From contig NZ_CP188258.1 in NCBI RefSeq assembly GCF_049994905.1, positions 806,001 to 870,000 on the forward strand: DNA of 64,000 nucleotides, given 5' to 3'. The notes beneath the pieces were generated by a model. The model was not told the origin of the DNA and did no database searches. It worked only from the letters and a program-made list of their open reading frames with translations. A program made the translations under genes and the position numbers. Each line of letters opens with the position of its first letter. Within the stretch, counting starts at the first letter, position 1. The DNA comes from Diaminobutyricibacter sp049994905. GTDB taxonomy: Bacteria; Actinomycetota; Actinomycetes; Actinomycetales; Microbacteriaceae. This document shows, in pieces, positions 33,947 to 44,075 of this stretch.

Positions 33947-34906
33947 ATGGCCCAGGCAACCACAGCACCGCATGAGGTGCTCACGATCGGTCGCGTCGGA
34001 GTCGACATCTACCCGCTCCAGAGCGGCGTCGGACTCGAAGACGTCGAGACGTTCGGCAAGTACCTCGGCGGCAGCGCCACGAACGTCGCCGTCGCCGCGG
34101 CACGACACGGCCGTCGCTCGGCCGTCATCACCCGCACCGGCAACGACCCGTTCGGCCGTTTCGTCTCGCGGGAACTCGACCGCCTCGGCGTCGACAACCG
34201 GTTCGTCGGCGTCGACGACGAGCTGCAGACCCCTGTGACGTTCTGCGAGATCTTCCCGCCCGACGATTTCCCGCTCTACTTCTATCGTCGCCCGAAGGCG
34301 CCGGATCTCGGAATCACCGAAGAGTCGCTGGATCTCGACGCCATCCGTACAGCAGGCGTGTACTGGTCGACCGTCACCGGCCTGTCCGAGGAGCCCAGCC
34401 GCTCCGCTCACCACGCCGCCTGGAACGCCCGCGGACGACGCCCGCTCACCATCCTCGACCTCGACTACCGGCCCATGTTCTGGGACTTGGCCGAGTCGGC
34501 GACGAGAGAAGTCCAGCGGGCGCTCCCGCAGGTCACCGTCGCTGTCGGCAACCGCGAAGAGTGCGAGGTCGCGGTCGGCGAGAGCGATCCTTTCCGCGCC
34601 GCCGACGCTCTCCTCGAGCGGGGGGTCGAACTCGCCATCGTCAAACAGGGCCCCCGCGGTGTGCTCGCCAAGACGCGCGACGAAACGGTCGAAGTCGAGC
34701 CCTATCTCATCGACGTGGTCAACGGACTCGGCGCGGGTGACAGCTTCGGCGGCGCACTCTGCCACGGCCTTCTCGAGGGCTGGTCGCTCGAACGTATCCT
34801 GCGCTTCGCGAACGTCGCCGGCGCACTCGTCGCATCGCGACTCGAATGCTCGACGGCCATGCCGACGACCGACGAAGTCGATGCCATCCTCGTGGGAGCC
34901 TACTGA
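33947..34906 (+). CDS. iolC: 5-dehydro-2-deoxygluconokinase
   Basis: 319 residues from ATG 33947 (MAQATTAPHEVLTIGRVGVD). In-frame GTG 33914 and ATG 33887 are alternatives, but the latter lies inside the operator and none has a good Shine-Dalgarno. PfkB-family ribokinase fold: GGSATNVAVAAARHG near the N-terminus and NGLGAGDSFGGAL with the catalytic Asp near the C-terminus. The start EVLTIGRVGVDIYPLQ is characteristic of IolC. It phosphorylates 2-deoxy-5-keto-gluconate and overlaps the aldolase gene by one base. Confidence 0.9.
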   Translation: MAQATTAPHEVLTIGRVGVDIYPLQSGVGLEDVETFGKYLGGSATNVAVAAARHGRRSAVITRTGNDPFGRFVSRELDRLGVDNRFVGVDDELQTPVTFCEIFPPDDFPLYFYRRPKAPDLGITEESLDLDAIRTAGVYWSTVTGLSEEPSRSAHHAAWNARGRRPLTILDLDYRPMFWDLAESATREVQRALPQVTVAVGNREECEVAVGESDPFRAADALLERGVELAIVKQGPRGVLAKTRDETVEVEPYLIDVVNGLGAGDSFGGALCHGLLEGWSLERILRFANVAGALVASRLECSTAMPTTDEVDAILVGAY

Positions 34907-35799
34907 TGTACGACGTCCCGATCACTCCTGACGCGTTCGCGGCCCTCCGCGAAGCACGCGCGGCCGGCCCCACCCGCATCGGCGAGGTCTTGGCCGGGCG
35001 GGAGCGCCGCCCCTTCCTCCGTGGCGACAATCGCCTGTTCCTTGTGGCGGCCGACCACCCGGGGCGCGGCGCGCTCGCAGTAGGCAGCGATGCGATGGCC
35101 ATGGCCAATCGCTATGAACTCCTCCAGCGGCTCACCATCGCGCTGAGCCGTCCGGGGGTTGACGGAGTGCTCGGCACTCCCGACATCATCGACGATCTGG
35201 CGCTGCTCGGGCTCCTCGACGACAAGGTCGTCGTCGGCTCCATCAACCGTGGCGGATTGCGCGGCGCTTCGTTCGAAATGGATGACCGCAACACCGGCTA
35301 CAGCATCGACGGGATCGGTGCCGCAGGCCTCGACGCAGGCAAGGTGCTGCTGCGCGTTAACCTGGCCGACATCGGTTGTGTCGCGACGATCGAATCGGTC
35401 GCCAATGTCGTGACCGAGTCGGCGGCCGCCGAGCTCCCCATCCTTCTCGAGCCGTTCATCAGCAACTGGGTGGAGGGCAGGATCGTCAACAACCTGTCGA
35501 CGGATGCCGTCATCACCTCGATCGCGATCGCTTCCGCGCTCGGCACCAGCTCCGCCTACTCCTGGCTCAAGCTTCCCGTCGTCGAGGACATGGAACGGGT
35601 CATGGCAGCGACGACCCTGCCGACCCTCCTTCTCGGCGGCGACCCGCAGTCCCGCCCGGAGGAGACCTACGCATCGTGGGAGAAGGCGCTCGCGCTTCCC
35701 GGCGTGCGGGGTCTCGTCGTCGGTCGCTCTCTCCTTTATCCCGCCGACGGGGATGTCGCCCGCGCCGTCGACACCGCCGCATCCCTCGTGCACGCCTGA
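34906..35799 (+). CDS. Cgl0159-type (beta/alpha)8 aldolase of inositol catabolism
   Basis: 297 residues from ATG 34906, sharing its A with the iolC stop. DRRPFLRGDNRLFLVAADHPGRG-type N-terminus and GDPQSRPEETYASWEKAL near the end match the barrel protein that accompanies iolC in actinobacteria (Cgl0159 in Corynebacterium). It probably cleaves 2-deoxy-5-keto-gluconate-6-phosphate to malonate semialdehyde and DHAP, replacing IolJ. Function inferred from constant gene linkage. Confidence 0.8.
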   Translation: MYDVPITPDAFAALREARAAGPTRIGEVLAGRERRPFLRGDNRLFLVAADHPGRGALAVGSDAMAMANRYELLQRLTIALSRPGVDGVLGTPDIIDDLALLGLLDDKVVVGSINRGGLRGASFEMDDRNTGYSIDGIGAAGLDAGKVLLRVNLADIGCVATIESVANVVTESAAAELPILLEPFISNWVEGRIVNNLSTDAVITSIAIASALGTSSAYSWLKLPVVEDMERVMAATTLPTLLLGGDPQSRPEETYASWEKALALPGVRGLVVGRSLLYPADGDVARAVDTAASLVHA

Positions 35800-35825
35800 G
35801 CGCGCACAGAACACAAGGAAGAATC

Positions 35826-37334
35826 ATGATCGAAACCGAAACCCTGACGGTCGTATCGCATTGGATCGACGGCGAAGCCCACCCCAGCTCGAGCGGCCGC
35901 ACCGCGCCGGTCTACGACCCTGCGCTGGGCGTCGTCACGAAGTACGTGGCGCTCGCCGACAGCGCGGAGATCGAGCGCGCCGTCGCATCCGCTCAGGCCG
36001 GGTTCGAGGTGTGGAGCGAGTGGTCTCTCGCGAAGCGCCAGTCGGTCATCTTCCGGTTCCGCGAACTGCTGGATGCCCGCAAGGGCGAGCTGGCCGAGGT
36101 CATCACGAGCGAGCACGGCAAGGTGGTTTCCGACGCTCTCGGCGAGATCAGCCGTGGCCAGGAGGTCGTCGAGTTCGCGACCGGCCTCGCGCACCACCTG
36201 AAGGGCGAATACTCGGAGCAGGTCTCCACGGGCGTCGACGTCTACTCCACGCGCCACCCTCTCGGCGTCGTCGCGGTCATCAGCCCGTTCAACTTTCCCG
36301 CGATGGTTCCCGCCTGGTTCTTTCCGATCGCCATCGCCGCAGGCAACGCCGTGATTCTCAAGCCGAGCGAGAAGGACCCGTCGGCATCCATCTGGCTGGC
36401 AGAGCTGTGGAAGGAGGCCGGCCTTCCCGACGGCGTCTTCACCGTGCTGCAGGGTGACAAGGAAGCGGTCGACGGACTGCTGACCCACGACGACGTCAAG
36501 GCGATCTCGTTCGTCGGTTCGACCCCGATCGCGAAGTACGTCTACGAGACCGCGACCGCGCACGGCAAGCGTGTCCAGGCGCTGGGCGGCGCCAAGAACC
36601 ACATGCTCGTGCTTCCGGATGCGGACCTCGACCTCGTGGCCGACTCTGCCATCAACGCCGGGTTCGGTTCGGCCGGCGAGCGGTGCATGGCGGTCAGCGT
36701 CGTCGTGGCGGTGAACCCGGTCGCGGATGCGCTCATCGGCAAGATCTCCGACCGCATCGCGGAGCTTCGCATCGGCGACGGCCGCCGGCAATGCGACATG
36801 GGCCCGCTGGTCACCGAGCAGCACCGTGACAAGGTCGCCTCCTACATCGACATCGCCATCGAAGACGGTGCAACCGTCGTCGTCGACGGGCGGAACGTTA
36901 CGGTCGACGGCGCGCCCGACGGATTCTGGCTCGGCCCGACTCTGATCGACGACGTGCCGATCACCTCGCGCGTCTACACCGACGAGATCTTCGGACCGGT
37001 CCTCGCGGTCGTACGCGTCGACAGCTTCGACGAAGGGCTCGCCCTCATCAACTCGGGCGCCTTCGGCAACGGCACCGCCATCTTCACGAACGACGGCGGT
37101 GCGGCCCGGCGCTTTCAGCGCGAGGTGCAGGTCGGCATGATCGGCATCAACGTGCCCATCCCTGTTCCGGTCGCGACCTTCTCCTTCGGCGGGTGGAAGG
37201 ACTCGCTGTTCGGCGACACCAAGGCCCACGGTGCGGAGGGCGTCAAGTTCTTCACTCAGCAGAAGGCGATCACCTCGCGGTGGCTCGACCCGAGCCACGG
37301 GGGGATCAACCTCGGTTTCCCCGAGAATAACTAG
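35826..37334 (+). CDS. iolA: CoA-acylating malonate/methylmalonate-semialdehyde dehydrogenase
   Basis: 502 residues from ATG 35826 (MIETETLTVVSHWIDGEAHP), after AAGGAAGAATC. ALDH fold with ISPFNFPAMVPAWFFPIAIA, the MmsA-type ALGGAKNHMLVLPDAD and the catalytic Cys287 in AGERCMAVS; the general-base Glu of normal ALDHs is replaced by Asn in GAKNH, as in CoA-dependent members. It makes acetyl-CoA and NADH from malonate semialdehyde. Confidence 0.93.
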   Translation: MIETETLTVVSHWIDGEAHPSSSGRTAPVYDPALGVVTKYVALADSAEIERAVASAQAGFEVWSEWSLAKRQSVIFRFRELLDARKGELAEVITSEHGKVVSDALGEISRGQEVVEFATGLAHHLKGEYSEQVSTGVDVYSTRHPLGVVAVISPFNFPAMVPAWFFPIAIAAGNAVILKPSEKDPSASIWLAELWKEAGLPDGVFTVLQGDKEAVDGLLTHDDVKAISFVGSTPIAKYVYETATAHGKRVQALGGAKNHMLVLPDADLDLVADSAINAGFGSAGERCMAVSVVVAVNPVADALIGKISDRIAELRIGDGRRQCDMGPLVTEQHRDKVASYIDIAIEDGATVVVDGRNVTVDGAPDGFWLGPTLIDDVPITSRVYTDEIFGPVLAVVRVDSFDEGLALINSGAFGNGTAIFTNDGGAARRFQREVQVGMIGINVPIPVPVATFSFGGWKDSLFGDTKAHGAEGVKFFTQQKAITSRWLDPSHGGINLGFPENN

Positions 37335-37335
37335 C

Positions 37336-38241
37336 ATGTCCGAGGTTCAGTGGTTCCACCGACGCGGCGAGCTTTCGCGCGAGGGCTGGGAGTCCGTCGT
37401 CGACAGCGCCCTGCCCGGGTGGGCCCACACGGGCATCCGGGTGGCCGAACTGGCGAACACCTGGGTAACCGGGCGGGCGACGGATGTCGAGCGCATGATC
37501 GTCCCGCTCGCGGGCTCGTTCACCGTCTCGTTCGTCGAGCACGGTGAGGATTCGACGGTCGTACTCGCCGGTCGCGCATCCGTCTTCGATGGACCGACCG
37601 ACGTGCTGTACGTACCCGCCGGCACAGCGGTGACGATCGTCGGCACTGGGCGGGTCGCCGTCGCGGAGTCCCCGACGACGGTCGTGCGGGAGTCATGCCA
37701 CGTGGAGCGTGCGGACGTTGCGGTCGAACTCCGCGGAGCGGGCCAGTCCAGCAGGCAGGTTCACAATTTCGGGGTTCCGGGCGCGCTCGATGCCGAACGG
37801 CTGATCGTCTGCGAGGTGATCACTCCGGCGGGCAACTGGTCGTCGTACCCTGCGCACAAGCACGACGAGCACGTGCCCGGCCACGAGTCGCGCCTTGAAG
37901 AGATCTACTATTTCGAGGCGGCCACAGCGAAGGGAGCCGTTGCTCCGTCAACGGCCAGGCCGTTCGGGCTGTTCAGCACGTACTCGTCTCCGGCGGGCGA
38001 GATCGACATCAACACCCAGGTCGGCAGCGGGGACATCGCCCTGGTTCCGTTCGGCTACCACGGGCCGGCCGTCGCCGCCCCCGGCTACGACCTCTACTAC
38101 CTCAACGTGATGGCCGGGCCCGACCCGGAGCGCGCCTGGCGCATCTCCGACGACCCTGCGCACGCCTGGGTCCGCGACACCTGGGCCGGCAAGCCCATCG
38201 ATGAACGACTGCCCTACGGGCGCACCGACGAAGGACGATAA
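37336..38241 (+). CDS. iolB: 5-deoxy-glucuronate isomerase
   Basis: 301 residues from ATG 37336, one base after the iolA stop codon. KduI/IolB double cupin; metal residues in WSSYPAHKHDEHVPGHESRLEEIYYFEA (two His and Glu) and VPFGYHGPAVAAPGYDLYYLN (His), both hallmark IolB phrases. It turns 5-deoxy-glucuronate into 2-deoxy-5-keto-gluconate for IolC. Confidence 0.93.
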   Translation: MSEVQWFHRRGELSREGWESVVDSALPGWAHTGIRVAELANTWVTGRATDVERMIVPLAGSFTVSFVEHGEDSTVVLAGRASVFDGPTDVLYVPAGTAVTIVGTGRVAVAESPTTVVRESCHVERADVAVELRGAGQSSRQVHNFGVPGALDAERLIVCEVITPAGNWSSYPAHKHDEHVPGHESRLEEIYYFEAATAKGAVAPSTARPFGLFSTYSSPAGEIDINTQVGSGDIALVPFGYHGPAVAAPGYDLYYLNVMAGPDPERAWRISDDPAHAWVRDTWAGKPIDERLPYGRTDEGR

Positions 38242-38244
38242 TTC

Positions 38245-40143
38245 ATGGCAACGAAACGGATGACGGTCAGCCAGGCGCTCATCGAGTTCCTCGCGAACCA
38301 ATGGACCCTCGACGGCGACCTGCGCGAGCGCACCATCCCGGGCGTGTTCGGCATCTTCGGGCACGGCAACGTCGCCGGTCTCGGCCAGGCGCTCAAACAG
38401 CTGAACGTGTCGGATCCCGACCTCATGCCCTACTACCAGGCGCGCAACGAGCAGGCGATGGTGCACCAGGCGGTCGGCTTCGCACGCATGCACCGACGCC
38501 GAGCGACGTTCGCGAGCACCGCATCCGTCGGCCCCGGTGCAGCCAACATGCTCACCGGTGCCGCGCTCGCGACAGCGAACCGGCTGCCCGCCCTGCTCCT
38601 GCCGAGCGACACCTTCGCCACGCGGGTCGCCGACCCCGTCCTGCAGCAACTCGAGCTTCCTCACGACACCGGGATCACGGTGAACGACGCGTTCCGGCCG
38701 CTCTCACGGTTCTTCGACCGCGTCCAGCGTCCAGAGCAGCTCTTCTCGATCGCGCTCGCCGCCATGCGGGTCCTCACCGACCCGGCCGAGACCGGTGCGG
38801 TGACGATCGCGCTCCCGGAGGACGTACAGGCCGAAGCCTTCGACGTGCCGCTCGAATTCCTGCAGCCCCGCGAGTGGCACATCCGCCGTCCGCTCCCCGA
38901 GCGTCACGCGCTGGCGTCGGCAGTGAACGCGATCCGGGCTGCGAGGCTCCCGGTGATCGTCGCAGGCGGCGGCGTCATCTATTCGCTTGCCGAAGACGTT
39001 CTGCGACGCGTCGCGGAACTAACGGGCATCCCCGTCGCCACCACTCAGGCCGGCGGAGGATCCCTGGTCTGGGACCACCCGCAGTACCTTGGCGGCGCAG
39101 GCGCTACGGGATCGAGCGCAGCCAATCGCATTCTCGCCGACGCCGACGTCGTGATCGGCATCGGAACCCGCTATAGCGACTTCACCACCGCGAGCCGCAC
39201 GGCGTTCCAGAACCCGGATGTGCGCTTCGTGAACATCAACGTGGCTCCGTTCGACGCGTACAAGCACGGATCGCAACTCCCCATCATCGCCGACGCCCGC
39301 GAAACGCTGGTCGAGCTCGAGCGTGAACTCGCCGGCTTCTCTGTCTCGACCGAACTTGCCGCGCGGGTTGCCCGGGAGAAGGCGGAGTGGGACGGGCTCG
39401 TCGACGACGCGTTCGCGCCCTCCGGGCTGGCCCTGCCCAGCCAGTCGGAGATCGTCGGCGCCGTTCAGTCGTCCAGCGACCCGCGCGACGTGATCGTGCA
39501 GGCAGCCGGCTCACTGCCGGGTGATCTCCACAAGCTGTGGCGCGTGCGTGATTCGCTCGGCTACCACGTCGAATACGCCTTCTCCTGCATGGGCTACGAG
39601 ATCGCCGGCGGGCTCGGAGTGCGACGTGGCGCCCCCGACAGGGACGTCATCGTGATGGTCGGCGACGGGTCCTATCTGATGCTCCACACCGAACTCCTCA
39701 CCGCCGTCGCCGAGGGCATCAAGCTCATCGTCGTCATCGTCCAGAACCACGGCTTCGCGTCGATCGGGCACCTGTCCGAAACGGTTGGCTCGGAGCGCTT
39801 CGGCACCCGGTACCGATACCACGACGCCGAGGGACGCAATTTCGAGGGGCCGTCAATGCTTCCCGTGGACTTGGCGGCGAACGCTCGCAGCTACGGTGTC
39901 GACGTCATCGAGATCAAACCCAGCCCTGCTGCAATCGACGACCTCAGGTCGGCCATCGCTGTGGCGAAGGCGTCGGAGTCGGCCACGGTCATCCACATCA
40001 ACAGCGATCCGCTGCTCTACTCTCCTGACGGGGAGGGCTGGTGGGATGTGCCCATCGCCGAGGTCTCGGAACTGGACTCGACCAGTCGCGCACGCTCGGA
40101 GTACGTCGAACTGCGCGCGAGCCAGAGACCACTCCTCGGATGA
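38245..40143 (+). CDS. iolD: 3D-(3,5/4)-trihydroxycyclohexane-1,2-dione hydrolase (ThDP-dependent)
   Basis: 632 residues, acetolactate-synthase-like fold. RNEQAMVHQAVGFAR contains the Glu that activates thiamine; the ThDP motif is VGDGSYLMLHTELLTAVAEGIKLIVVIVQNHGF. It hydrolytically opens the cyclohexanedione ring made by IolE. Full length, starting 3 nt after iolB. Confidence 0.94.
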   Translation: MATKRMTVSQALIEFLANQWTLDGDLRERTIPGVFGIFGHGNVAGLGQALKQLNVSDPDLMPYYQARNEQAMVHQAVGFARMHRRRATFASTASVGPGAANMLTGAALATANRLPALLLPSDTFATRVADPVLQQLELPHDTGITVNDAFRPLSRFFDRVQRPEQLFSIALAAMRVLTDPAETGAVTIALPEDVQAEAFDVPLEFLQPREWHIRRPLPERHALASAVNAIRAARLPVIVAGGGVIYSLAEDVLRRVAELTGIPVATTQAGGGSLVWDHPQYLGGAGATGSSAANRILADADVVIGIGTRYSDFTTASRTAFQNPDVRFVNINVAPFDAYKHGSQLPIIADARETLVELERELAGFSVSTELAARVAREKAEWDGLVDDAFAPSGLALPSQSEIVGAVQSSSDPRDVIVQAAGSLPGDLHKLWRVRDSLGYHVEYAFSCMGYEIAGGLGVRRGAPDRDVIVMVGDGSYLMLHTELLTAVAEGIKLIVVIVQNHGFASIGHLSETVGSERFGTRYRYHDAEGRNFEGPSMLPVDLAANARSYGVDVIEIKPSPAAIDDLRSAIAVAKASESATVIHINSDPLLYSPDGEGWWDVPIAEVSELDSTSRARSEYVELRASQRPLLG

Positions 40144-40150
40144 AAAGGCC

Positions 40151-40166
40151 TATTGTGAGGACAATA
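40151..40166 (+). promoter_or_regulatory. Putative IolR operator, copy 3, upstream of iolR
   Basis: TATTGTGAGGACAATA is a perfect inverted repeat (TATTGT / ACAATA around GAGG) in the 55-nt gap between iolD and iolR. Its complement contains TGTCCTCACA, differing by one base from the iolC site. This suggests autoregulation. Confidence 0.65.
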
Positions 40167-40198
40167 TCCATTGGCGATCGACGGGGGAGGGGCAGGCG

Positions 40199-40966
40199 AT
40201 GAATCCGACTGAGACGAAACTTCCGGATTCACTGTTCATGGACCTCGACCGGTCCGGACCGATTCCGCTGTACTACCAGGTCGCCCAGCGGCTGGAGAAG
40301 GCGATCCTCGACGGAGACCGCGGCCTGCCGGCCGGAGCCCGCCTCGAGAATGAGGTCTCCCTCGGGATGCGCCTCGGTCTGTCCCGTCCGACGATCCGGC
40401 GCGCCATCCAGGAACTCGTGGACAAGGGCCTCGTCGTGCGGCGCCGCGGAATCGGCACGCAGGTCGTCCACGGCCAGATCTCCCGCAACGTTGAACTCAC
40501 CAGTCTCTACGAGGACCTCGAGCGCACCGGCCAGCGGCCCGAGACGGTCGTCCTCATCCACGAGATCGTCGGTGCCGATAAGCAGATCGCCGAGATGCTC
40601 GGCATCCCTGTGGGAGCAGAGACGCTGCACCTGACACGTCTGCGCAAGTCCGACGGGGTGCCACTCGCCGTCCTGAACAACGTTCTCCCGCCCGACCTGG
40701 CGGACCTGGACATCGACGCACTCAACGAGCACGGGCTCTACCAGTTGCTTCGCTACCGCGGTGTAACCATGCGGGTGGCGAAGCAGACGATCGGCGCCCG
40801 CTCAGCGACATCGGCGGAGAGCAAACTGCTCGACATCGACGAAGGTGGTCCGCTGCTCACAATGACCAGGGTCGCGTTCGACAACTCGGGTCGCGCTGCC
40901 GAATACGGCCACCACGTCTACCGGCCGGACCTCTATTCGTTCGAGGTCACCCTCGTCGAGAAGTAG
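40199..40966 (+). CDS. iolR: GntR-family (HutC/UTRA type) regulator, IolR-like
   Basis: 255 residues from ATG 40199 after a GGGGGAGGGG ribosome site; the open frame extends upstream without a start signal. Winged helix: PLYYQVAQRLEKAILDGD, LGLSRPTIRRAIQELVDKGLVVRRRGIGTQV. C-terminal UTRA effector domain (GVPLAVLNNVLPP; ARSATSAESKLLDIDEGGPL). Last gene of the iol run, likely the repressor at the three TGTCCTTACA-like sites. Confidence 0.85.
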   Translation: MNPTETKLPDSLFMDLDRSGPIPLYYQVAQRLEKAILDGDRGLPAGARLENEVSLGMRLGLSRPTIRRAIQELVDKGLVVRRRGIGTQVVHGQISRNVELTSLYEDLERTGQRPETVVLIHEIVGADKQIAEMLGIPVGAETLHLTRLRKSDGVPLAVLNNVLPPDLADLDIDALNEHGLYQLLRYRGVTMRVAKQTIGARSATSAESKLLDIDEGGPLLTMTRVAFDNSGRAAEYGHHVYRPDLYSFEVTLVEK

Positions 40967-41109
40967 CTGCGGTCGCCCAGCCGCTTGGTGCGCGCTAGGA
41001 CGAGACACGAAACCGCGCTGATTTCCACCCCTGTCCGCATCCGGACGCGACCGATACGGCGCCACGCGGCGAACCCGTTGCGATCGAGATTATTTAGGAG
41101 ACCGAATCA

Positions 41110-42663
41110 ATGGCCCGTATTGGAATTGTCGCCGAGGCAACCGGTGAGAACCGGGTGGCCGCGACACCCACGACCGTTCCGAAACTCATCGAGTTGGGAT
41201 ACGACGTCGTCGTCGAGACAGGTGCCGGCACCGCATCATCCTTCTCGGATGCTGCCTACGCCAGTGCAGGCGCCGCGATCGTCGACGGCAGCACCGCCTG
41301 GCGTGCGTCGATCGTGCTCAAGGTCAACGCCCCGACCACTGCAGAGATCGAAAAGCTGGCTGACGGTGCCACACTCATTGCGACGCTGAGCCCGGCCCTG
41401 CGGCCTGACCTCGTCGAAGCGCTCGCTGTACGGCGGATTTCGGCGATTGCTCTCGATGCAGTGCCGCGGATCTCACGAGCACAGTCGATGGACGTGCTCA
41501 GTTCGATGGCCAACATCGCCGGCTATCGCGCCGTGATCGAAGCCGCCCACGAATTCGGTCGCTTCTTCACGGGCCAGGTCACTGCCGCTGGCAAAGTGCC
41601 GCCCGCGAAGGTGCTGGTCGCGGGAGCCGGAGTCGCCGGCCTTGCTGCGATCGGTGCGGCATCGAGCCTGGGCGCTATCGTCCGGGCCACAGATCCCCGG
41701 CCGGAAGTCGCAGATCAGGTCACATCGATTGGTGGAGCGTACCTGGACGTTGTAGTTCCGGATGAACTGAAACAGGTTTCCAGCGACGGGTATGCCAAAG
41801 CGACCAGTGACGCCTACAACCGTCGTGCCGCCGAGATCTACTCCGAGCAGGCAGCCGATGTCGACATCATCATCACAACCGCGCTCATCCCGGGGCGCCC
41901 AGCGCCGCGTCTCATCACTTCTGCTGACGTGCGCTCCATGCGCCCGGGAAGCGTCATCGTCGACATGGCGGCTGCACAAGGGGGCAATGTCGAAGGATCC
42001 ATTGCGGGGCAGAGGGTGGTTTCGGAAAACGGTGTGGTCATCCTTGGTTACACCGACTTGCCGGGACGACTGCCGCAGCAGGCGTCGCAGCTGTTCGCGA
42101 CAAACCTGCTCAACTTGATCAAGCTGCTCACTCCCAGCAAGCGGGGCGAGCTGGCGATCGACTTCGACGACGTCGTCCAGCGCACAGCGACGGTAGTCCT
42201 AGGCGGGGTCGTCACGTGGCCGCCGCCGCCTATCCAGGTGTCCGTGCCTCCGAGCCCCGCGATAGCGACACCGGCTGCTGTCGCTTCGGCTGTGGACAAA
42301 AAACCGGTCTCGCCAGCGCGGAAAACAGCGCTCGTTTTGGCGGGTACAACGGCGCTCTTCTTTGTGTGCGCGTTCGCGCCACAGCCGCTACCACAGCATT
42401 TCCTGGTGCTCACCCTCGCGGTGGTGGTCGGCTTCTACGTCATTGGCCACGTCGCCCACGCCCTCCACACTCCGCTCATGAGCGTGACGAACGCGATCTC
42501 CGGAATCATTGTCGTCGGCGCGATGGTGCAGATCACTGTCCCGAATGTGACGGTGCAAATCCTTGCCGCGATCGCTATCCTGCTCGCGAGTATCAATATC
42601 TTCGGCGGTTTCGCCGTCACCCGTCGCATGCTTGCGATGTTCCAGAAAGGTAGGACTCGATGA
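41110..42663 (+). CDS. pntA: NAD(P) transhydrogenase subunit alpha
   Basis: 517 residues. Residues 1-~370 are the NAD(H)-binding domain I ([59 protein letters not shown] segment [17 protein letters not shown]). Residues ~410-510 form four membrane helices of domain II, so alpha-1 and alpha-2 are one chain as in E. coli. TTTAGGAGACC ribosome site. With pntB it uses the proton gradient to move hydride from NADH to NADP, which suits a cluster whose dehydrogenases make NADH. The 40967-41109 gap has no operator-like match. Confidence 0.93.
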   Translation: MARIGIVAEATGENRVAATPTTVPKLIELGYDVVVETGAGTASSFSDAAYASAGAAIVDGSTAWRASIVLKVNAPTTAEIEKLADGATLIATLSPALRPDLVEALAVRRISAIALDAVPRISRAQSMDVLSSMANIAGYRAVIEAAHEFGRFFTGQVTAAGKVPPAKVLVAGAGVAGLAAIGAASSLGAIVRATDPRPEVADQVTSIGGAYLDVVVPDELKQVSSDGYAKATSDAYNRRAAEIYSEQAADVDIIITTALIPGRPAPRLITSADVRSMRPGSVIVDMAAAQGGNVEGSIAGQRVVSENGVVILGYTDLPGRLPQQASQLFATNLLNLIKLLTPSKRGELAIDFDDVVQRTATVVLGGVVTWPPPPIQVSVPPSPAIATPAAVASAVDKKPVSPARKTALVLAGTTALFFVCAFAPQPLPQHFLVLTLAVVVGFYVIGHVAHALHTPLMSVTNAISGIIVVGAMVQITVPNVTVQILAAIAILLASINIFGGFAVTRRMLAMFQKGRTR

Positions 42664-44075
42664 TCGCGGTCACCGGTGCGGTCGCTGATGCCGCGTATAT
42701 CGTCGCGGCGATGCTCTTCATCCTCAGCCTTGCCGGTTTGAGCAAGCACGAGACGAGCAGGCGTGGCGTCGTGTTCGGAATCGTCGGCATGGTGATCGCG
42801 CTCGCCGCCACACTCGCGGCGATAACTGCTGGAGCATGGGGGCAGCCGCAGGCAACGCTCGGACTCGGCCTATTTGTCGTCGCCGTGGTTGTGGGTGGTG
42901 CGATCGGACTGTGGCGTGCCCGTGTCGTGGAAATGACCGGAATGCCGGAACTCATCGCACTCCTCCACTCCTTCGTCGGCCTCGCGGCAGTCCTCGTCGG
43001 ATGGAACGGGGCGCTCTACGACAGAGGGCTCTCAGGCGCGCTCGCAAATATCCACCACGCGGAGGTTTTTGTGGGCGTCTTCATCGGTGCAGTGACGTTC
43101 ACCGGGTCGATCGTCGCGTTCCTCAAACTGTCCGCTCGGATCTCGTCCCGGCCGCTCGTGCTGCCTGTCAAGAACATTCTGAACGTCGGCGCGCTCGTTC
43201 TCTTCGTCGCATTGACCGTTTGGTACGTCATGTCACCCGAACTCTGGATACTCGTCGTCGTCACCGCGGTGGCGCTCGCACTGGGCTGGCACCTCGTGGC
43301 ATCCATTGGTGGCGGCGACATGCCGGTTGTCATCTCCATGCTCAACAGCTACTCCGGTTGGGCAGCTGCCGCGGCAGGATTCCTGCTGGACAACGATTTA
43401 CTCATCGTCACGGGGGCGTTGGTCGGCTCCTCGGGCGCGTACCTGAGCTACATCATGTGCAAGGCGATGAATCGATCGTTCATCTCAGTCATCGCGGGCG
43501 GGTTCGGTATCGAGGCGTCCAAGAAGAGCCACGATGTGGTCGGCGAGCACCGTGAGATCGACGCCAAGTCGACCGCCGACCTCCTGGTAGGGGCGTCAAC
43601 GGTGGTCATCATGCCGGGCTACGGAATGGCTGTGGCACAAGCACAGCACGGGGTGGCCGATCTTGTCCAGAAACTCCGTGAGCGCGGCGTCGAAGTAAGA
43701 TTCGGTATCCATCCCGTTGCAGGTCGCCTTCCAGGACACATGAACGTGCTGCTTGCCGAAGCCAAGGTGCCGTACGACATCGTCCTCGAAATGGACGAGA
43801 TCAACGATGATCTATCCTCGACGGATGTCGTGCTCGTAATCGGAGCAAACGATACGGTGAACCCCTCGGCTGCCGAGGATCCTGGCAGCCCGATCGCCGG
43901 AATGCCGGTGCTGCGCGCGTGGGAGGCTCGCGAGGTGGTCGTGTTCAAACGGTCGATGGCTTCGGGCTATGCCGGAGTGCCGAACCCTCTCTTCTACCGC
44001 GAAAACGCACAGATGCTGTTCGGCGACGCGAAAGAGAAAGTCGAAGAGATCGTGTTCCAGCTCTCGCTGAACTGA
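42660..44075 (+). CDS. pntB: NAD(P) transhydrogenase subunit beta
   Basis: 471 residues overlapping pntA by 4 nt. About eight N-terminal membrane helices, then the NADP-binding domain [59 protein letters not shown] and the C-terminal [17 protein letters not shown], all hallmark PntB motifs. It ends ~285 bp before repeat R3; that stretch shows no gene. Confidence 0.94.
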   Translation: MIAVTGAVADAAYIVAAMLFILSLAGLSKHETSRRGVVFGIVGMVIALAATLAAITAGAWGQPQATLGLGLFVVAVVVGGAIGLWRARVVEMTGMPELIALLHSFVGLAAVLVGWNGALYDRGLSGALANIHHAEVFVGVFIGAVTFTGSIVAFLKLSARISSRPLVLPVKNILNVGALVLFVALTVWYVMSPELWILVVVTAVALALGWHLVASIGGGDMPVVISMLNSYSGWAAAAAGFLLDNDLLIVTGALVGSSGAYLSYIMCKAMNRSFISVIAGGFGIEASKKSHDVVGEHREIDAKSTADLLVGASTVVIMPGYGMAVAQAQHGVADLVQKLRERGVEVRFGIHPVAGRLPGHMNVLLAEAKVPYDIVLEMDEINDDLSSTDVVLVIGANDTVNPSAAEDPGSPIAGMPVLRAWEAREVVVFKRSMASGYAGVPNPLFYRENAQMLFGDAKEKVEEIVFQLSLN

